Positions 1 through 5,635 of a stretch of DNA of 8,670 bases are shown here, piece after piece. A model generated the notes under the pieces. That model worked only from the letters and a program-made list of their open reading frames with translations. It did no database searches and was not told the DNA's origin. Numbering within the stretch: position 1 is the stretch's first letter; each line of letters opens with the position of its first letter. The translations under genes and the position numbers were made by a program. The DNA comes from Phycisphaerales bacterium (GTDB taxonomy: Bacteria > Planctomycetota > Phycisphaerae > Phycisphaerales > UBA1924): positions 24,422 through 33,091 of the forward strand of contig JARGNC010000005.1 of NCBI GenBank assembly GCA_029212425.1, written 5' to 3'.

Positions 1-130
1 CCACGGCTACAACCGTCCCCTGAATCGGCTTCTCCTTACTCGACTCAGGCAAGTACAGCCCAGATGAGGTCATCGATTCCTGCTCAACTGGCTTCACCAG
101 CACACGATCTTCAAGTGGTTTGACTGACAT
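1..130 (-). CDS. groES: Co-chaperonin GroES (N-terminal part, cut by window edge)
   Basis: GroES is the heptameric lid that caps the GroEL folding chamber in the cytoplasm. The visible 43 residues start MSVKPLEDRVLVKPVE, the classic GroES opening (PLxDRVLVK), then a flexible segment with SSGLYLP and EKP at residues 22-35 where the GroEL-binding mobile loop lies, then QGTVVAV, the start of the beta-barrel. The remaining half or so lies beyond base 1. The ATG at 128-130 is preceded by a good GGAGA ribosome site, so the start is secure. It lies 60 bases downstream of groEL on the same strand, with no visible promoter or terminator between, so the two are almost certainly cotranscribed with groEL first. 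Identification is confident. Whether the rest of the gene is intact cannot be judged here. Confidence 0.95.
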   Translation of the reverse strand, partial: MSVKPLEDRVLVKPVEQESMTSSGLYLPESSKEKPIQGTVVAV

Positions 131-138
131 TGTTCATA

Positions 139-143
139 TCTCC
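139..143 (-). promoter_or_regulatory. Ribosome binding site of groES
   Basis: On the minus strand GGAGA ends 8 bases before the groES ATG, a normal Shine-Dalgarno distance. It gives groES its own initiation site within the groEL-groES message. Confidence 0.75.
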
Positions 144-190
144 ATCGCTTTACGCGGTTGATTGTTTGTATTGATTGACAGCGGACAGGA

Positions 191-1960
191 TCAGAAGCCC
201 ATCCCACCCATACCTGGCATTCCGCCCATGCCGCCCATTCCAGGCATACCCATTCCGCCCATACCACCCATGCCGCCCATACCCGCCATCGGGTCGCCGC
301 CTCCGCCGTGATCATCCGAAACACCCTTCTCAGGCTTGTCCGTCACAATGCAATCCGCAGCAAGCAGCACAGTCGCGACCGATCCAGCATTCACAAGCGC
401 CGAACGATCGACCTTCGCAGGAGTCATCACACCCGCCTTGAGCAGGTCTTCGTAGGTATCAGTCAGAGCGTTGTAGCCGTTGGATCCAGTCTGCTCCGAA
501 ACCTTCGCAACCACGACCGAACCCTTCGCACCCGCGTTCTCCGCGATGGTGCGGAGCGGAACCGAAAGCGCCCGATAGACAACATTCATCCCCGCCGCGT
601 AATCGTACTTGACCTGACCAATGTCCTGCGAGGTGACATCCGTCGCCTTGCCGAACACGCTCTTCCAGTCCTTGTTGTTTGCGATGACATCCTGAGCACG
701 AATGAAGCTCGTGCCACCACCTGCAACGATGCCCTCAGCAAGAGCCGCACGAGTCGCGTGCAGCGCGTCCTCGACGCGTGCCTTCTTCTCTTTGAGTTCC
801 GCTTCCGATCCAGCGCCGACATTGATCTGTGCCACGCCGCCGGTCAACTTCGCAAGACGCTCCTGGAGCTTCTCGCGATCGTAATCGGAAGTCGAGTTGT
901 CGATCTCCGCACGGATCTGAGCGATGCGTGCCTGGATATCCGAGGTCGAACCCGCACCCTCGATGATGGTCGTGTTGTCCGATCCGATCTCAACCTTCTT
1001 CGCAAGCCCAAGCTGCGAGATCGAAACCTTGTCCAGATCCGTCGCGAGGTCCTTCATAAACGCCTCGCCACCGGTCAGCACCGCAATATCCTGCAGCATC
1101 TGCTTGCGACGATCCCCGTATCCCGGTGCCTTGACCGCACACACCTGAAGCGTGCCGCGGAGCTTGTTGATCACGAGTGTTGAAAGTGCCTCGCCCGTGA
1201 TGTCCTCAGCAATGATCAGCAAAGGCTTCTTCGCCTCCATCACCTTCTCAAGCAACGGCACAAGCTTCTGAATATTGTCAATCTTGTCCTCATGCACCAG
1301 CACGAGACACTTGTCGAGCACAACCTTCATGTCCTCAACATCAGTCACAAAGTTGGGAGACAAGAACCCACGATCAAACTGCATGCCTTCAACAACAGTC
1401 ACATCGGTCTCAAGCCCCTTGCCCTCTTCAACCGTGATCACGCCGTCCTTGCCGACCTTCTCAAAAGCACCAGCCATGATCTTGCCGGTTTCCGGATCGT
1501 TGTTTGACGAGATCGTCGCGACATTCTCGATGTCCTTCTTCCCCTGAACCGGAGTCGCCATGTCGTCAATCGACTGAGCCGCGATCTCGATGCCCTTCTT
1601 CATACCGCGAACCAACGCATTCGCATCGACTCCAGCAGCAATGTAGCGCAGCCCTTCCTTAAACAACGCCTCAGCAAGCACAGTCGCGGTCGTGGTGCCG
1701 TCGCCCGCATCGTCCGAGGTCTTCGAGGACGCTTCCTTCACGAGCTTCGCACCCATGTTTTCTGCTTTGTTGACCAGCTGAACCTCTTCAGCAACCGAAA
1801 CGCCGTCCTTGGTGACCGTCGGACCACCCCACGACTTGTCGATCACCGCATTACGACCGCGAGGTCCAAGGGTCACTTTCACAGCTGCGGCGAGTTTCTC
1901 AACCCCAGCAAGAAGTGCCTGCCGTGCTTCGACATCAAAAGTAAGCTCTTTGCTTCCCAT
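191..1960 (-). CDS. groEL: 60 kDa chaperonin GroEL with equatorial insertion and long GGM tail
   Basis: GroEL forms the double-ring ATP-driven folding chamber of the cytoplasm. The 589-residue product has the family hallmarks: VTLGPRGRN (30-37), TKDGVSVA (50-57, Asp52), DAGDGTTT (84-91, catalytic Asp87), EGMQFDRGFLSP (191-202), KAPGYGDRR (277-285) and RVEDALHATRAA (395-406, Asp398). Asp52, Asp87 and Asp398 match the ATP-hydrolysis residues of the E. coli protein in number and kind. Two features make it about 40 residues longer than usual. Between IRAQDVIA and AAGMNVVYRAL (about 428-453) there are about 18 extra residues compared with E. coli. From residue 558 the tail is a long run of GGM/GMP units ending in Phe. 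The start at 1960 is preferred over the upstream in-frame ATGs because it begins the family's usual N-terminus and has GGAGAA 6 bases ahead. groES follows on the same strand. Confidence 0.97.
   Translation of the reverse strand: MGSKELTFDVEARQALLAGVEKLAAAVKVTLGPRGRNAVIDKSWGGPTVTKDGVSVAEEVQLVNKAENMGAKLVKEASSKTSDDAGDGTTTATVLAEALFKEGLRYIAAGVDANALVRGMKKGIEIAAQSIDDMATPVQGKKDIENVATISSNNDPETGKIMAGAFEKVGKDGVITVEEGKGLETDVTVVEGMQFDRGFLSPNFVTDVEDMKVVLDKCLVLVHEDKIDNIQKLVPLLEKVMEAKKPLLIIAEDITGEALSTLVINKLRGTLQVCAVKAPGYGDRRKQMLQDIAVLTGGEAFMKDLATDLDKVSISQLGLAKKVEIGSDNTTIIEGAGSTSDIQARIAQIRAEIDNSTSDYDREKLQERLAKLTGGVAQINVGAGSEAELKEKKARVEDALHATRAALAEGIVAGGGTSFIRAQDVIANNKDWKSVFGKATDVTSQDIGQVKYDYAAGMNVVYRALSVPLRTIAENAGAKGSVVVAKVSEQTGSNGYNALTDTYEDLLKAGVMTPAKVDRSALVNAGSVATVLLAADCIVTDKPEKGVSDDHGGGGDPMAGMGGMGGMGGMGMPGMGGMGGMPGMGGMGF
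194..289 (-). repeat. Low-complexity GGM-coding repeat at the groEL 3' end
   Basis: These bases encode GroEL residues 558-589, an array of MGG, MGM and MPG units. At the DNA level the plus strand is a degenerate tandem of units like CCGCCCATN and CCAGGCATN. In GroEL generally this disordered tail points into the cavity floor and affects folding of encapsulated clients. Here it is about twice the length of the E. coli tail and ends GMGF rather than GGMM. Confidence 0.85.
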
Positions 1961-1966
1961 CGCGGA

Positions 1967-1972
1967 TTCTCC
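1967..1972 (-). promoter_or_regulatory. Ribosome binding site that fixes the groEL start
   Basis: GGAGAA on the minus strand ends 6 bases before the ATG at 1958-1960. This supports that ATG over in-frame ATGs up to 129 bases upstream. Confidence 0.8.
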
Positions 1973-1980
1973 ATATTCAG

Positions 1981-1994
1981 TGGGTTTCAACCCA
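1981..1994. promoter_or_regulatory. Short dyad TGGGTT-TC-AACCCA in the groEL leader
   Basis: A perfect 6-base inverted repeat with a 2-base centre lies 20-33 bases upstream of the groEL start. It may be a protein-binding dyad. The 2-base loop is too tight for a good RNA hairpin without opening the inner pairs. Function is unknown. Confidence 0.35.
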
Positions 1995-2062
1995 GACAGC
2001 CACCCAAGAGCGGCAGGTTTCATTCTTTCAAGCACGCCACAAGCGCAGCCATGCACCCCACC

Positions 2063-2083
2063 ATTGGCAATCCCCATGCCAAT
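2063..2083. promoter_or_regulatory. Perfect dyad ATTGGCA-N7-TGCCAAT, candidate chaperonin operator
   Basis: Seven-base perfect arms are separated by a 7-base spacer (ATCCCCA), about 100-125 bases upstream of the groEL start. The layout (7-N7-7) resembles the spacing of HspR-type operators (CTTGAGT-N7-ACTCAAG), but the bases differ, and it is not CIRCE. It could bind a repressor of the groEL-groES operon or form a hairpin in its leader. The assignment rests only on symmetry and position. Confidence 0.45.
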
Positions 2084-2088
2084 CCCCA
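2068..2088. repeat. Direct repeat CAATCCCCA, two copies with 12-base period
   Basis: CAATCCCCA occurs at 2068-2076 and again at 2080-2088, overlapping the ATTGGCA/TGCCAAT dyad. The overlap of dyad and direct repeat in one 26-base patch is seen directly. Any binding role is a guess. Confidence 0.4.
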
Positions 2089-2104
2089 CAACCGCAACCC
2101 CTGT

Positions 2105-2113
2105 AATCTACCA
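2105..2113 (-). promoter_or_regulatory. Possible extended -10 element for groEL
   Basis: The minus strand reads TGG-TAGATT, an extended -10-like element (TGn plus 4 of 6 to TATAAT). No recognisable -35 lies 16-18 bases upstream. Transcription would start near 2098, placing the 2063-2083 dyad at about +15 to +35, a typical operator or leader position. This is weak evidence. Confidence 0.25.
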
Positions 2114-2161
2114 AAACTCACCCCATCTCAGCCCGCCACACCAGCAACACGCCTATCCACC

Positions 2162-2176
2162 CTGCCAAGCTGGCAG
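2162..2176. promoter_or_regulatory. Dyad CTGCCA-AGC-TGGCAG
   Basis: A perfect 6-base inverted repeat around a 3-base centre. It carries the same TGCCA/TGGCA half-sites as the dyad at 2063-2083 but in opposite relative orientation, so one protein might contact both. It lies about 25-35 bases upstream of the proposed nuoA -35. Confidence 0.3.
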
Positions 2177-2198
2177 CCACACAACCTCCGTTCCCTTC

Positions 2199-2227
2199 CC
2201 GACATCCCCCATCAACCCTGCTATCAT
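2199..2227 (+). promoter_or_regulatory. Possible sigma-70-type promoter of the nuoA cluster
   Basis: CCGACA (2199-2204) and TATCAT (2222-2227) are separated by 17 bases and match TTGACA and TATAAT at 4 and 5 of 6 positions. Transcription would start near 2234, giving a leader of about 47 bases before the nuoA ATG at 2281. It is the best plus-strand candidate I see in this intergenic region. Confidence 0.4.
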
Positions 2228-2269
2228 GATTCCACTCGGCAAGGATGCCGAACCGGAAGCCCGAAACAC

Positions 2270-2273
2270 GGAG
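2270..2273 (+). promoter_or_regulatory. Ribosome binding site that decides the nuoA start
   Basis: GGAG ends 7 bases before the ATG at 2281. The alternative in-frame ATG at 2245 has AAGG directly against it, with no spacing, so the 2281 start is preferred. Confidence 0.6.
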
Positions 2274-2280
2274 CCAGTCG

Positions 2281-2682
2281 ATGCTGTCAGCCACCCTCGC
2301 AAGCAACCCAATCAACGCCTATCTCCCTATTTTCTTCATGCTCCTCGCAGCCGTCGGATTCGGCGCGATGAACCTCATCGGATCTGCACTCCTCGGCCCA
2401 TCCCGCAAAGGCGAACGCAAAGGCGTCACCTACGAATCGGGTATGACCCCCATCAATACCGCCCGTAAACGCTTCAATATCCGCTTTTACCTCATCGCGA
2501 TGGTCTTCCTCGTCTTCGATATCGAAGTCATCTTCCTCTACCCTTGGGCGCAAACCTTCACCTCCCTCGATCCACGCTCAGACGCCTCCACCATCTGGCT
2601 CCTCCGCATCTTCTTCTTCATGCTCACCACCGTCGTCGCATACATCTACGGCTACCGAAAAGGTGTCTTCAAGTTCGACTAA
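2281..2682 (+). CDS. nuoA: NADH-quinone oxidoreductase subunit A
   Basis: NuoA is a small three-helix subunit in the membrane arm of respiratory complex I, near the quinone site and the junction with the peripheral arm. The 133-residue product shows a first membrane helix at about 13-37 and the conserved loop KGVTYESGMTP (48-57). It then has RFNIRFYLIAMVFLVFDIEV (64-83), whose acidic residues Asp80 and Glu82 are a hallmark, and a third helix at about 103-124 ending in GYRKG. Length fits the family. The start at 2281 follows GGAG; an earlier ATG at 2245 would add 12 unremarkable residues. Unusually, nuoB and the other complex I genes do not follow. The next gene, 20 bases on, encodes a DUF2752 protein. 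The gene looks intact, so the remaining subunits are expected elsewhere in the genome. Confidence 0.95.
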   Translation: MLSATLASNPINAYLPIFFMLLAAVGFGAMNLIGSALLGPSRKGERKGVTYESGMTPINTARKRFNIRFYLIAMVFLVFDIEVIFLYPWAQTFTSLDPRSDASTIWLLRIFFFMLTTVVAYIYGYRKGVFKFD

Positions 2683-2702
2683 CACCCGAACCCCAACCAC
2701 CC

Positions 2703-3164
2703 GTGAGTGCACCAACCACCCATCCAAGCGAACGAACAACCCCTTTGCGCTCATCAACTGGTGAACGAATCGCCGCCGGACTGGTCGCAATCATCACCCT
2801 CGCTGTCCTCACAACCGCCGCATGGCTCACCCCAAACCCCGACGGACACGCCACACACACCCAACTGGGTATGAACAAATGCACCTGGGTCGTCTGGTTC
2901 GACAAGCCCTGCCCAACCTGCGGCATGACCACCTCATTCTCCCACGCAGGAGAAGGATCATGGACCACCGCGACCCTCACACAGCCGATGGGAGCACTCC
3001 TCGCTCTCCTCACAACCATGATCTTCTGGGGAGCAACGCATCAGGCCCTCACCGGCTCGCGTATAGGATCGGTCGCCCAAACCGCAATGCGACCCAAACT
3101 CGTCATCACCATGCTCGCACTCGCCGCCGCCGCGTGGGTGTATAAAATCAACACATGGTCCTGA
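2703..3164 (+). CDS. DUF2752 family membrane protein
   Basis: This 153-residue protein starts with GTG at 2703, 20 bases after nuoA. The frame stays open further upstream, but only inside nuoA. No Shine-Dalgarno site is evident. It has a short polar N-terminus, then three likely membrane segments at about 22-42, 92-111 and 131-148. Between the first two lies the DUF2752 signature: Cys60, then KPCPTCGMTTSF with Cys70 and Cys73. The usual family motif is CPxCGxTR; here the Arg position is Thr. The family's function is not established. The cysteine pair could bind metal or a cofactor or do thiol chemistry, but that is speculation. It sits between nuoA and two lipoprotein genes and is probably in the same transcript. 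Family assignment is good on motif and topology. Confidence 0.85.
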   Translation: MSAPTTHPSERTTPLRSSTGERIAAGLVAIITLAVLTTAAWLTPNPDGHATHTQLGMNKCTWVVWFDKPCPTCGMTTSFSHAGEGSWTTATLTQPMGALLALLTTMIFWGATHQALTGSRIGSVAQTAMRPKLVITMLALAAAAWVYKINTWS

Positions 3165-3198
3165 CCCCGGACATACAAGCCCGACCGGATACACACGC

Positions 3199-3873
3199 AT
3201 GATCAATCCAAAACGATTCCATCTCGCAACACTCCTCGCACTGGTCACCATCACGACCATGACGACCATGCAAGGCTGCATCGTCCCCGCCCTCGTCGGT
3301 GGCATGGCAGAATCCCACCGCCGAACAGGGAGCACGACCTACGACGCAGAATACTCCCGCATCGAAGGCAAGTCCTTCGCCGTCGTCTGCTCCGCATCAC
3401 GCGTCATCGAAGCCGAGCACCCAGGGATCACCGCACGCATCAACCAGCGCGTCAACGACCGCCTCATCCAGAACGCGAACCCCTCCTACGCGATCCCTTC
3501 CAACGACCTGCTCACCGTCCTCTACAACACCCCGCAATGGCCCGCGATGACACGCGAAGACATCGCCAACATGCTTGGGGTCGAACGCCTCATCGTCATC
3601 GAAATCGTCGAGTACACACTCAACGAACCTGGGAACCAATATGTCTGGGCCGGCGCCGTCGCTGGAGTTGTTTCAGTCTATGAATCAGATTCCGCGCTCC
3701 CCAACGACCCCATCTTTGAACGCGCCATCAGCATCACCTTCCCGGACTCAACCGGATACATGCGCGACGATATCCCAGAAGCCGCCGTCACCGCAGAACT
3801 CTCGAACCGATTCATCAACCGCGCCGCCTGGCTCTTCTACGAACACGAAGAAGCCAATATCATCCCGTACTAA
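3199..3873 (+). CDS. Putative lipoprotein of unknown function, first of a tandem pair
   Basis: The 224-residue product has a typical lipoprotein signal: Lys/Arg near the N-terminus, a hydrophobic stretch at 9-23 and a lipobox ending at Cys27 (TMQGC). The mature protein would be exported and lipid-anchored. The rest is soluble alpha/beta: a strand-like KSFAVVCSAS (58-67), a helical region near 74-92, MLGVERLIVIEIVEYTL (125-141), a second strand-rich part around 150-183, and a C-terminal helix ending WLFYEHE (211-217). I do not recognise a named family. The pattern helix, then LGV-x-RLIVIEI strand, resembles the fold logic of CsgG/LpoB/GNA1162-type lipoproteins, which is an inference only. The next gene encodes a protein with the same layout and the same LFYxHE ending. 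Ribosome site is weak; the start is supported by the signal peptide. Confidence 0.85.
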   Translation: MINPKRFHLATLLALVTITTMTTMQGCIVPALVGGMAESHRRTGSTTYDAEYSRIEGKSFAVVCSASRVIEAEHPGITARINQRVNDRLIQNANPSYAIPSNDLLTVLYNTPQWPAMTREDIANMLGVERLIVIEIVEYTLNEPGNQYVWAGAVAGVVSVYESDSALPNDPIFERAISITFPDSTGYMRDDIPEAAVTAELSNRFINRAAWLFYEHEEANIIPY

Positions 3874-3894
3874 ATCAAACACCGATCGAAGCTC

Positions 3895-4554
3895 ATGAAC
3901 ACACCAATCTCCCGCACAATCACACGAGCCCTCGCGCTCATCACCATGCTCACATGCATCGCAGGTTGCAATGTCGTCACCCCCATCGCATACGCGATCC
4001 ACGGCCCAGAGAAAATCAATCCCACCTACACCCTGCCAGAACACGCAACCACAGTCGTATTCGTAGACGACCCCTCAAGCAAAATCGCACAACGAAGACT
4101 CCGATACGCGATGGCAGACACCGCAACGAGTCAACTCCTCGAAAAACGGGTCCTCACCGACATGCTCGAACCGCGAGGCATCATCGCCGCCGCGACCAAA
4201 GACTCACACTCAAAACGCATGAGCATCACAGAGCTGGGCAAATCCGTCGGCGCCGATATCGTCATATACGCCGTCGTCACCAACTTCTCCCTCTCTCCAG
4301 AAACAGGATCCTACATCCCCCAAGCCTCGCTCCGCGTCAAAGTCATCGATGTTGCAGAAGGCAAACGCGTTTGGCCAGACACCGAGTTTGGATTCCCACT
4401 CGAAGTCCAGATCCCACAACTCCCAGGACTCTCCCCAGATGGCAACGCTGGTCAACTCGCAATTGAGCAACAGCTCGCCAACCGTGCCGGACTCGGGATC
4501 TCTCAACTCTTCTACCGTCACGAGATTGGCGAAACAGTCCTCAACCGCAGATAA
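3895..4554 (+). CDS. Putative lipoprotein of unknown function, second of a tandem pair
   Basis: The 219-residue product follows its neighbour by 21 bases. Its signal peptide has a hydrophobic core at 11-21 and a lipobox IAGC with the lipid-bearing Cys at 25. The mature part begins with an extended segment and TTVVFVDDP (52-60), has a basic helix (64-85), then ELGKSVGADIVIYAVVTNFSL (113-133), then strands ASLRVKVIDVAEGKRVWP (144-161), and a final helix ending QLFYRHE (204-210). The arrangement, the VGADIVIYAVV strand and the phrase VKVIDVAEGKRVWP recall CsgG/GNA1162-like lipoproteins. This is fold-level inference, not a family match. It shares its layout and its LFYxHE ending with the preceding lipoprotein, so the two are probably diverged duplicates that may act together at the envelope. 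The role is unknown. Confidence 0.85.
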   Translation: MNTPISRTITRALALITMLTCIAGCNVVTPIAYAIHGPEKINPTYTLPEHATTVVFVDDPSSKIAQRRLRYAMADTATSQLLEKRVLTDMLEPRGIIAAATKDSHSKRMSITELGKSVGADIVIYAVVTNFSLSPETGSYIPQASLRVKVIDVAEGKRVWPDTEFGFPLEVQIPQLPGLSPDGNAGQLAIEQQLANRAGLGISQLFYRHEIGETVLNRR

Positions 4555-4598
4555 CACGCCGACTCCTCGCAACGACGAAAAGCCAACCGCGAAGCACC

Positions 4599-5627
4599 AT
4601 GGACTCAACCGATCAAAACCATCCCAACCCCACCTCCGCTGCGATCCACATGATCGCGCCGCCTTCGACATCCACAACCGCAACCAAATCAATTGGTCGA
4701 ACGATCCCAACTCTGCTCCTCGCAGGCGCACTGCGTGAACACCTCACCCCGGCGCCACCCCAAAGCCGCGTCATCATCATCGGAGACTCAACAACGAAGG
4801 ACTCCGCCAACTCGATGGGGCTTCACTTCACAGACCACTACACCCCCATCTTCGAAAACCCAAACACACTCAAACGCAATATCCTTTCCCACCTCCAATG
4901 CTTGCCAACAGCGCCATCGAGAGTGCTCTGCTGGTCCGATGAACTCATCCACCTCGCGTGCTCGCTCGCTTCCAAACTCGACATCCCCTGCGAACTCATC
5001 TCGACAAAACCAAGCATCATCAGCAAAGCACCGCAGAACATCGACATCATCCGCGTATTTGAACCAAACGATCACGATCGCTGGCAAGACCTCAGACACA
5101 CATGCACCTCCGACCAACTCCTGTCTTCCCTTGTAGACCCCCCGACTCCTTCCCCGGAACAACGCTCGAGTGCAAGAGCAAACCTCAACATTGATGAGCA
5201 AACCATCGTCATCGGTGCGATCGCGGACCTCTCAAGCGAAGTAGACGCAAGAGAGTTCGCATTCCTGCTCGGACTCCTCTCCGTTTCAGGATACAAAGTT
5301 CTCGGCATCGTCCCCAAGACCGCGAACCACCTGAGCCAAGCTATCCGCCATCACCGCGGACTCGGTCAACCATTCCGACTCCTCACCACCACCGACCCTA
5401 TCCCCGCACTCCTCCCAATACTCGACGCCGTCATCCACCCCACCGACGACATCTGTGGCTCAACCCAACTCATCAACCAACTCTGCGAACGCGCGGACAT
5501 CCCAGTCCTCCAACTCCGACACGCGGGCAAAGCAGGTTTCTCACGAGCACAGAGTTCAACCAGCCAACTCCTCGACGACATCGATCAGATTGTCGCGAAC
5601 ATGCAATCACAACTCACCCACGCGTAA
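4599..5627 (+). CDS. Glycosyltransferase-B-like protein, catalytic signature not apparent
   Basis: The 342-residue product has no signal peptide or membrane segment. It looks like two Rossmann-like halves. The first (about 56-155) has SRVIIIGDS, a central SRVLCWSDELIHLACSLA and IPCELIS. The second (about 190-330) begins RANLNIDEQTIVIGAIADLS, a close parallel of the RxxLGIPxxxxVIGxVGRL entry to the C-terminal domain of GT4-type glycosyltransferases. It continues with GYKVLGIVPK, FRLLTT, and LPILDAVIHPTDDICGSTQL, then IPVLQLRHAG. In active GT4 enzymes the last region carries an E-x7-E motif (PSxxEGFGxxxLEA); here it reads DDICGSTQLINQL, without the glutamates. It may be a non-catalytic relative or a divergent enzyme. 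Start ATG 4599 lies 44 bases after the lipoprotein; the ATG at 4650 is an alternative. The phosphatase gene begins 8 bases after its stop. Confidence 0.75.
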   Translation: MDSTDQNHPNPTSAAIHMIAPPSTSTTATKSIGRTIPTLLLAGALREHLTPAPPQSRVIIIGDSTTKDSANSMGLHFTDHYTPIFENPNTLKRNILSHLQCLPTAPSRVLCWSDELIHLACSLASKLDIPCELISTKPSIISKAPQNIDIIRVFEPNDHDRWQDLRHTCTSDQLLSSLVDPPTPSPEQRSSARANLNIDEQTIVIGAIADLSSEVDAREFAFLLGLLSVSGYKVLGIVPKTANHLSQAIRHHRGLGQPFRLLTTTDPIPALLPILDAVIHPTDDICGSTQLINQLCERADIPVLQLRHAGKAGFSRAQSSTSQLLDDIDQIVANMQSQLTHA

Positions 5628-5635
5628 ACTCGCTC

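Larger units (their letters stand above)
1961..2280. other. Divergent intergenic region between groEL and nuoA (320 bases)
   Basis: No convincing coding sequence lies here. An open frame runs upstream of groEL in phase, but it does not resemble the family N-terminus and groEL has a good ribosome site at 1967-1972. The region must hold the promoters of both divergent units. It contains three inverted repeats, a 9-base direct repeat and weak promoter-like boxes, listed separately. I did not find a CIRCE element (TTAGCACTC-N9-GAGTGCTAA), nor a good sigma-32-type promoter. Confidence 0.7.

Noticed and set aside
308..1183. Long plus-strand open frame of 291 codons opposite groEL
   Set aside because: It is rich in Arg, Leu and His as expected for the antisense of a GC-biased gene, and groEL on the other strand is certain.
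1961..2089. In-frame N-terminal extension of groEL up to an ATG at 2089
   Set aside because: The added 43 residues have no GroEL character. The 1960 start has a good ribosome site and begins the conserved N-terminus.
1961..2280. CIRCE (HrcA) operator upstream of groEL
   Set aside because: No TTAGCACTC or GAGTGCTAA half-site, even degenerate, is visible; the dyads present have different sequence.
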